Of a DNA stretch of 64,000 bases, positions 56,649 through 64,000 are shown in pieces. The position numbers were made by a program, and so were the translations under genes. Each line of letters begins with the position of its first letter. Within the stretch, counting starts at the first letter, position 1. The notes beneath the pieces are model-generated. The model had not been told where the DNA came from. It did no database searches and was given only the letters and a program-made list of their open reading frames with translations. The stretch is from Strix aluco (taxonomy: Eukaryota; Chordata; Aves; Strigiformes; Strigidae), in contig NC_133933.1 of assembly GCF_031877795.1 (NCBI RefSeq), forward strand, positions 25,882,029 through 25,946,028, in the 5' to 3' direction.

Positions 56649-59600
56649 CCTGATTTTGTTGTAGATGTCTTTGCCTGCTGCTTTCAGGTGGGGGCGTTGC
56701 TGGGCAGGCAGCAGTGCTGGGACTAACAGTCTACCTGACCTGCTGTGGTGCAGACAGGAGTAACATGTACGTTCCTCAGCAGGACACTCAGTATTACATG
56801 AGTGGTCTCCTGGACATCTTGGGTAGTTACTCCCTGTTATTGTCATTTTACTGATTGATTTTGGGGTGAAGGTCACTGATAACATTAGCTTTGGGAAAGG
56901 GCAGGAGGGCAGGCAATCCCTTTGCCCTCTTGTTCACCACTTTGCTGTTTAAATCATGCCCTAATGCCAGTCATGGTTTTTGAGACCTACCTCCTTCTAC
57001 ATGTAGGCCACAATGCCAGACTTCACGTTTATTTTGAATCTGACCCTGGAACAAGCCCGGTTCATTCTGGAGATTAACTATTGATCAGCAAAGCCTTGTG
57101 CTGCTGTTGGATTGTGTGGGAGGCGCATGCACAGATAGCCTGCCACCTGCTCACCTTCCACATCATTTGAAACTCCTTTTTATGCTACTTTACTGAGCAA
57201 ATTGGTTTTTTTACAAGGTAAGTTACCTGTCTTGCATCTGTGGCATGGGTATCTTCTGAAGGTTGCTTCCTTTCCATCCTGCTCAGTCACACCAGCCTCG
57301 AGATCCCAGGTCCCTGTAAGCACCCTCAGGACCCTGAGGAGGACGTGGAGTTGTGCCAAGCACTGCAAATTTCCTCCTCCATTCACCAGTACAGCCCTCC
57401 CCTCCTGGTCCTGCAGGCCAGTCTGAAATGAGGCAGAACCGGTGCGCCCCAGATGGAACCAACGCAGGGAAGACTCGAGGGGTATCTCTGGCAGGGCCAT
57501 TCTCACACACGGGCTTTTCTTGCTCCATTGCTCCTGCAGCCATGGCAGCTGCCTGGCAGGGAGCTTGAATCCACCACGCACTGTCCTGCTGCAGCACAGA
57601 TGTGCTGTGAGCGCTCACCATGGTGAGACACCCCGTCCTCCATACCCCTGGGAGCCCCCATTGCACCAGGTAAATCATAGGTGCTAAACCACACCACTTG
57701 GTCTGGTCTGACCAGATCTCCACCACTACCTTCAAATTGTTGACCCACCGAGTCAAAAATAATTACTAGTGATGACTTACGACTCTGCCACAGACACGAG
57801 AGGAGAGCCAGCCCTGCTTAGCAGGCTGAGAGCCCTTGCATGCTCCTTGATTAATCTTCTCATTTAACATGGATACAATATTTTGGAATTTAATTGAATT
57901 CACACAGAGGTCTTTAATCTGCAACTGCACCCACAGGAGCAGAAAAACACTATAAGGGGAACAAGAAATCTAATGTATTAGCAAATGTTCCACAAAACTG
58001 CAATGACTGTCTAATCGGTAAGCATTGTCTGATAATCAGTGCTTACAAGCATGAATCAAAACAAATTAACGTAAGTACTAAAGGGATAAAAACTCAAAAA
58101 CACAACCTTGTTTTAGAATCTAACAATAAAAGCAATGCATCAAATGCAATAAATGAAAAAAAAAAAAAGTTTAGGATGGCTTTTTTTTAAAAAGCATGGG
58201 CATTCCTGACAAACACCGATGCTTATTTTCCCAAGCTTAAAGCAGAAATTAGTAACTATCTCCTAGATTTCTCCAGCACTGGTAGCGTTCTCCACTGTGC
58301 AAATCACAAAATGCAGAAAGCTTTTGCCCTCTGAACTTCAGTTTATGAGATGTCAAAACGACAGGATTTGGAACGAGAGGAAAAGATTTTGAATGATTTA
58401 CTGCTTGTTCCCTTCTTCTGGGTGCCAGAGAAAATAGGGCTGGAGTGTATATATACTTTACTAGCATGAGAATTTGGAGAAGTATGGACCTATAGAGCAT
58501 GATGGTGTTGTGAATAGCTATAGCTCCTCCCAAGTTACACATTATGGGCAGCACAACGGTGTACAAAACCAGATTCTTTCTGTTTGAAGGACTTGTTAAC
58601 TAAATTCAGAAATAACTCACCTTTGCTAATGGTTGCATATTAATTTAGAGAAAAAATTATTTCTAAATCCAAGGACCTTAAACTTTCATTCCCTAAATCT
58701 ACCAGCCTGGAGCCTAAAGAGATTTTGTTCAGACCTGCTCTGAAAAGCAGCTGTTACATTCAGCACTGACTCTTCTTGGAGTCTACGGCGTGAAGAAGCT
58801 TAAAAAGGAATAACAGAAGGCGGCAGCATCTGCATAATCTCTTCTCTGCTGCTGTGATACAAGGAACGTAAAATTAGAAATAGCTGCGGAGAGCGTGGTT
58901 GTGGCTTAACGTTTCAGGTCTAAGGCTCCAGCCTTTGGGGAAAGCCCTCTTCAACCATACACCAGGCACCTCTCAAAAAGCCTCCAGTAAATAGCTTGAC
59001 CAGCAGGCTTGTTTAATCCTCCATCCCAGGCACACTTGTGCTTACCTAGGAACCACCAAGTCCTTCTGCTGTAAAGCAACGTGAATAGAGCCATTCAGAC
59101 AAAATGTAGGTACTGCTTTTGTACAATGCAAACACAGCCTCTTGTGTGACAGAATTGTATTTCCTGTAGCCAGAGTGGGCACGGCAAACCTACACTTAAA
59201 AGGAAATAACTGTGTTTTCAATTGCTTATAACTTCATCAAACTTCAGGACAGTTGTGCTGAAATTCTCCGCACCAGGTTCTTGCCTCACGCTCCTTAAAA
59301 GGTGGCTGATCAGATGAAGGATTCACAGTGTCAATTCCACAGCAAACTGGGACCAGGCTCTGTTGGTCATGAAAGCGGGTGATGCTGGTGGATCTTGAAA
59401 AAGCATGGTGTCAGCTCAGAAGCATCCACATGACAAATTTGCTGGTGGAACAAATTTTATGGAAAAAGTAATGACATATCTGCCTTCAGATGCAGTGGGC
59501 AATTGGAGATAATTCTAGAGGCAAACCTAGACTCTCTTGTAGCAGCGGCTCAGTCAGAGGTCTAAGATGAATGATGAGGAAAGGGCTGCACAATTTTACT

Positions 59601-61585
59601 TGTTTCTACTAAAAAAAAGACAAGTGACTGGAAATCCTGTAGATGTTCAATATATGCACAGTGCTGTAGTTTGGAAAGGCATTAACTACCGCTCTGAGGG
59701 GGAGATTGGGATGGACATTACAAAAAAACCCCCAATGGCAAAGACAGCAAAATGCTGGCCTAGATTAGGTGACAGGGTGTTAGGATGGAGCTAGATTTAG
59801 GCTGGGCTTGTCTCAGTGAAGATAGAGGTTTAATGCCCACACCAGGGATATGCCAGTTATTTTTCCAGTGACTCCCTGATAATACAGCAAAAGTCAGGGA
59901 TGAGGGGATGGCACAGCTGAGTACAGTGTTATCCTATGCTGATTTCAACAAGATATGATAAAAACTGTATCACACACACAAATTATATCCTTCTTCCAAA
60001 CTTAGAACAAACAGTAAATTCAAAAGATTCCTTCATAGAGAGGAGGGGAGGATAAAAGCATTGCTGTTTCCTCTTAAAATCTTCAAGGAAATCAGAGTTC
60101 AGTGAGTCATGCACTAGAAATGAGCTCAGTGAAATTCTAGTATGGAAAAATCTCAGGCGAATAATTGGTGATGATAGAATTAAAAATAGAGTCATTAATG
60201 ATAGATGCCTTTTAATGGAGCCAGAGCAATGAGATAAAGGGATCTTTTTTTGTGAGGCTTTTCCTACACGAAGAATCATAAATACATAAAAGCCAGGCAG
60301 GTTGGTAGGCTACTTTGTTCACTGTCCAGTCATATACGAAGATGAATTGAAAACTGTCTTTTTCCTTCGGTCAAATGCTAAACTTCAGGCTCTCTAATTT
60401 CACCAGGACAGTATAGAAATCGTTGTTCCAGGCAGATGTTTGGCCCAGTATTAATTAACACAGGCTAATGACATTACAGGTCCTTCCCATGTGCTGTAAA
60501 TGCGATTCTCCAGGTGAATATAATACGCATCAGGCAGCTTTACGAGTCTGAATAGTCATGGTAGAGCTGCATGTCACCTGGGGGAGCAGGTAAGGACCAA
60601 AGGAAAGGCTTTACTGGGGAGCAGCGCATTTATTCTGCAGCACAAGGACTAACACGCTTCTGCAGCTATGATTTAGCGTCCATCACGGGGGAGGATTGGA
60701 TTCACCAAGGACAGGAAAGTCCCCATCATAATTCAGGCACAGCTGAAAAAACAGTCTGATGCTAGCTTAGTGTCCCAGGAAAGGAAGGAGCAAGGATTCC
60801 TTTATGGGCAGCAGAAACAGGGGAATACGGAAAGCATGAGGAGGCAAGTACATGCGGTGTGCTGGAACTGGGGGCCAAGGCAGCTCCTGGGGGAGGTCAT
60901 TCCAGTCTGCTGACCTCTGTTCCTCCTGCATTTGAAATTACACATCCTGTCTTAAGCAGTTGTGATCTCTCCAGGATGAGATTCAGAAACAAGAGGTGGC
61001 TGTGTGCTCCCTCCAGCAAAGCATGTTTTTAAGGCACAGCAGGAACCTCAGGGCAACGTGTAATGCATTTTTAGGTGTTGAAGGAAAAAAAAAAAAAAAC
61101 AACACACAAACGATGTTCCTATGGCTTTACATTTGAAACACTTGCATACAGGAGGCTCAGGATTCAACTGGTTAGAAAACACTGGTATACAGAGACACAC
61201 AGTACACTGCTGGGACCCAACATCTAAAGATGGGTCTGGACAAACCAGGAGACCGGGCTAGGGGAGGGCTGGAAATCCCTGCAGGAGATGAGGCAGAACC
61301 ACCAGACAAGGCTGGAAATCTGATTTTTTCCCAGGAGATGGCACTAAAGGACAGTTGCCTTTCAGCCGACATAGCGCAATGAAGCGGAAACTTTGCTGGG
61401 GGGCAAACTGTTCCTTCAGGCAGTTTGTGCTGCCATCTTCGCAGGTCGCTCCTTGTTGTGAGAAGCAAAGCTTTATTCTTAGCGTCTGTGCTTTTAGCAA
61501 GGGTGAGGATATCAGTCTTTACATCCCCATACAGTAGGTAAATATAAGCTTCCTGCTTATCATGGCAGGATCCCACTCACTGCCT
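56649..61585. other. No gene recognised downstream of the profilin ORF
   Basis: The composition is mixed and only short or mutually overlapping ORFs occur (for example 57180-57581 and 59567-59794), without recognisable domains. Poly(A) tracts lie at 58157-58168 and 61083-61099. No LINE or LTR piece was recognised. Confidence 0.55.
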
Positions 61586-61589
61586 CAGA

Positions 61590-62080
61590 GCGTCACCCAG
61601 GCTGGAAGGAGCCCAGGAGGTCTCTCCCCCAGCCTCCTGCTCACAGCAGAGTCAACACTGAATTTGCACCGTATTGCTCTGCCCTTTGTACAGTCATGCC
61701 TTGAGAGCCTCCAGGGCAGATACTTCCCAACCTCCTGAAGTAACCTCTTCTTATGCTTAATTATCATATTAGTGGTTTTTTCCCCCCCTTGTATCTGGCT
61801 GGAATTTATGACCATGGCCGCTTGCTGTCTGGCTGTGGACCTCAGTAAAGAGTCAGGCTCTGTCTTCTTGGCAACCCCTTCTTAGGTGTTGAAAAGCTGC
61901 TGTCAGGTCCCTCTTAAGTCTTCCCTCCTCCAGCTGAGCAAGCCCAGAGCCCTGAGCCTCTCTTTGCAGGTGACACAGGATTTGGGAAGGAGCACCACCC
62001 TCTCTGAACTCAGGCTAGACTTCACCCCAAAACAGTGCTGGCAGCCTGATACTACTTCCTACAAGGAGAAGGAAGGGGAG
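61590..62080 (-). mobile_element. Old CR1 LINE fragment (about 0.5 kb)
   Basis: The plus strand follows the antisense CR1 3' region in order: CAGGCTGGAAGGAGCCCAGG, CCCCCAGCCTCCTGCTCACA, AGTCAGGCTCTGTCTTCTTG, TCCTCCAGCTGAGCAAGCCC and AGAGCCCTGAGCCTCTCTTT. The reading frame is broken and divergence is high, so it is clearly older than the 30- and 54-kb copies. Confidence 0.8.
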
Positions 62081-64000
62081 AATTTTATTCTTTTACTTTC
62101 TTTTAATTTAATTATCTCCATTAATCTACAAGCTCTTTAGGCTCTCTACTGCTCCTTGAAGAAAAGGGATTTCCAAAGTGCACACTGTACAGGTAACTGC
62201 AGCAACTTCATATATATTTTAGGACCAGTTTTGTCTCAGCAGAGCACAGTGCCTTAGCTAACAAGGGGCTCAGGATACAGAAAGGGAGACAACTGGTTTC
62301 ACAGCACCCCGACACAAAACCTGTTCCCTCACCAGTCTTACAGTCAGGCAGAGGACAGAAGAGTTGTTCATCCCTGAAGTGAACCTTGGCCTGGGACTGG
62401 CAAAGCCCTGGAAGAGCCAAAGTGACGTGGTGTGGTGTGGTACGGCTCTCCTCCGTTACAGCACTTCAAAAGCAAGCTGTGCAAGAGCGCTTCCTTGCTG
62501 CTAACGTTGCAGGACAAAGGACAATAGCTGTGAGTCTTCTGCCATTTCCTCAGAGCCTATGGCAGGCTGGAGTAGTCATTAAATGCTCTGGCAAAACCAG
62601 CAGAAATAAGCTTTATTCTGCTCTGTGACTCACTAAGCAGCCACTAGGAATAGCCAGTCTGTCAGGTCAGTGGAGCTCATTCCTGAAAGAAGCTTGGATG
62701 AGTTGACTACTTCTTGCCACTCTTGCATGTGCTTCCCAAACTTATTTATCCTGCTGTTTCTTATAAAACATGGTGAAAGGCGTGAAGAAATCTGAAGGGA
62801 ACCGGATAGCACAGTAGCACACCACTGAAAACAAAAACCTGCGAGGTGAAGCGATGGGTAGAGGTGCCAAGCACGTGCCTGAAGGAAGGAACGTATTTCA
62901 TCCAGCTCAAACGTCAAATCAGATTTTCCCTGTACCATAACATCCACCACATCCCACCTCTGTCTATGAGAGGGTCAATGTCTGTTTTGTTCCTCAAAGG
63001 AATCAGGGGATAAGCTGCAGACACATCCATTTTAACAAAAGAGCCTGCCTGTGCCTGTGGGTTGAAAGCTCTCCCTGCTGGGGTGGCTCCTCAAGGCCAG
63101 CCTTGCCAAGAGCACATAAAGCCTGTACAGAAGCCGAGAGTTAATCCCAGACTGCCCTCTTGGCTTGGCAGGTGTCAGGGCTGCCCTGCAGAGCCCAGCC
63201 TCCTCACCATCATCAACATCTCGCTCTCCTCAGGGTCACTTGCAGACTTCCAGCACAACAGCTCTGCTTCAGCTGGAGGTTGCCATTTCTTGTCGGCTGA
63301 GCAGGATGACCTGCCACCCGATGCTGAGTTAGTCAGGGAATATTTCCTCATCTCTTATGTCACCGAGACAACATTTAACAACAGGGCTGCAGGATCTGCC
63401 CTGTCCCACCTGTTTGCATGGTAGCTAAGCCAGACCTGGCACAGCAGGAATGCTGCCTCGATTGACAGGAACTACAGCCCTCTGCCATCCACCCTGCTGA
63501 AAAATGAACCTCACCCCCCAGATTCAGATTTTCTAGATACTGCTGTGTGAGCTTGGCTGGTGGAGAGAGTAGCAAAGCCTCAGGTCAAGGCTTGGCCTCA
63601 CAGATTCACTCCACCAGCTCAGGAGTGAGTTACTGCTTAAGGAGAACTGGTAAGCAGCACTAATTGGTAGCCTCAGTGAGAACCGTCAGTTCATTTAGAG
63701 GAAGGAAAATAGGCTGACATGAATCACCAGCTGGTTTACAGCAACAGCATAGGTTACTTGCTTACTTTTTCTTTCTCTCTCCTCTTTCTTTCTTTGTTTT
63801 TGGCCTATTTTAGAAACACCGTTCAGCAGAAGCTGACTCACCAGTATGCATCAAGCTTTTCTTTTCACAGACTCACACAGAAACACCATTTACCTATAAT
63901 TTGGGTTCTGTATAGATGGCAACTGGGTTATTCCCTTGAAGTTGCACCACACAAGCAGAGACTATAGGTCAGCAGGCAAAAGTCAGAGGTAACCATTATG
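62081..64000. other. No gene recognised at the window end
   Basis: There are ordinary intergenic-looking sequences with a CT-rich patch at about 63770-63800. The 120-codon frame at 63062-63424 has no family resemblance. In mammals the next genes on this side would be MTARC2 and beyond, but no exon of them is recognised here. Confidence 0.5.

Noticed and set aside
59567-59794. 75-codon ORF with a plausible-looking composition
   Set aside because: No family match and no splice signals that extend it convincingly.
1-64000. CRISPR arrays, bacterial-type operons, rRNA or tRNA genes
   Set aside because: The window is vertebrate nuclear DNA. No regularly spaced repeats, cloverleaf-like gene or rRNA segment was recognised.

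Overview
The window looks like bird nuclear DNA. Three things point that way: CR1-type LINE fragments with the avian 3' tail (ATTCTRTG-like repeats), a solo LTR of a type common in bird genomes, and two genes, HLX and an mARC (MTARC) gene, that are also neighbours in the same relative order and orientation in mammals. I cannot name the species.

Layout. 1-4.4 kb: HLX, a homeobox transcription factor on the minus strand, with four coding exons (440 aa) and a very GC-rich promoter. A near-continuous CpG-rich tract runs upstream to about 8.0 kb. 8-47 kb: about 39 kb with no recognisable gene. It holds single-copy DNA, old LINE and SINE fragments, a decayed Ty3/gypsy integrase (about 20.8-21.2 kb), a CR1 copy with an uninterrupted reverse-transcriptase frame (30.1-31.3 kb) and a solo LTR with a 5-bp target duplication (39.8-40.4 kb). 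47.05-55.13 kb: MTARC on the minus strand, seven coding exons reconstructed to 341 aa, with a CpG-island promoter. 55.1-64 kb: CR1 pieces, an intronless profilin-like ORF on the plus strand (56.2-56.6 kb), then DNA without a recognised gene except one old CR1.

The two genes are not functionally linked. HLX is a developmental regulator, and the long gene-free stretch behind its promoter is a plausible home for its enhancers. MTARC encodes an outer-mitochondrial-membrane molybdenum enzyme. Their adjacency is conserved synteny, not an operon-like arrangement.

The observations most worth a second look are a perfect 46-bp-arm palindrome about 0.5 kb upstream of the HLX start codon (biology or assembly artefact), an exact 19-bp sequence with a GATA core repeated 2 kb apart upstream of HLX, and the intronless profilin ORF, since retrocopies are rare in CR1-dominated bird genomes. 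All identifications come from reading the sequence and remembered family features. No database search was run.
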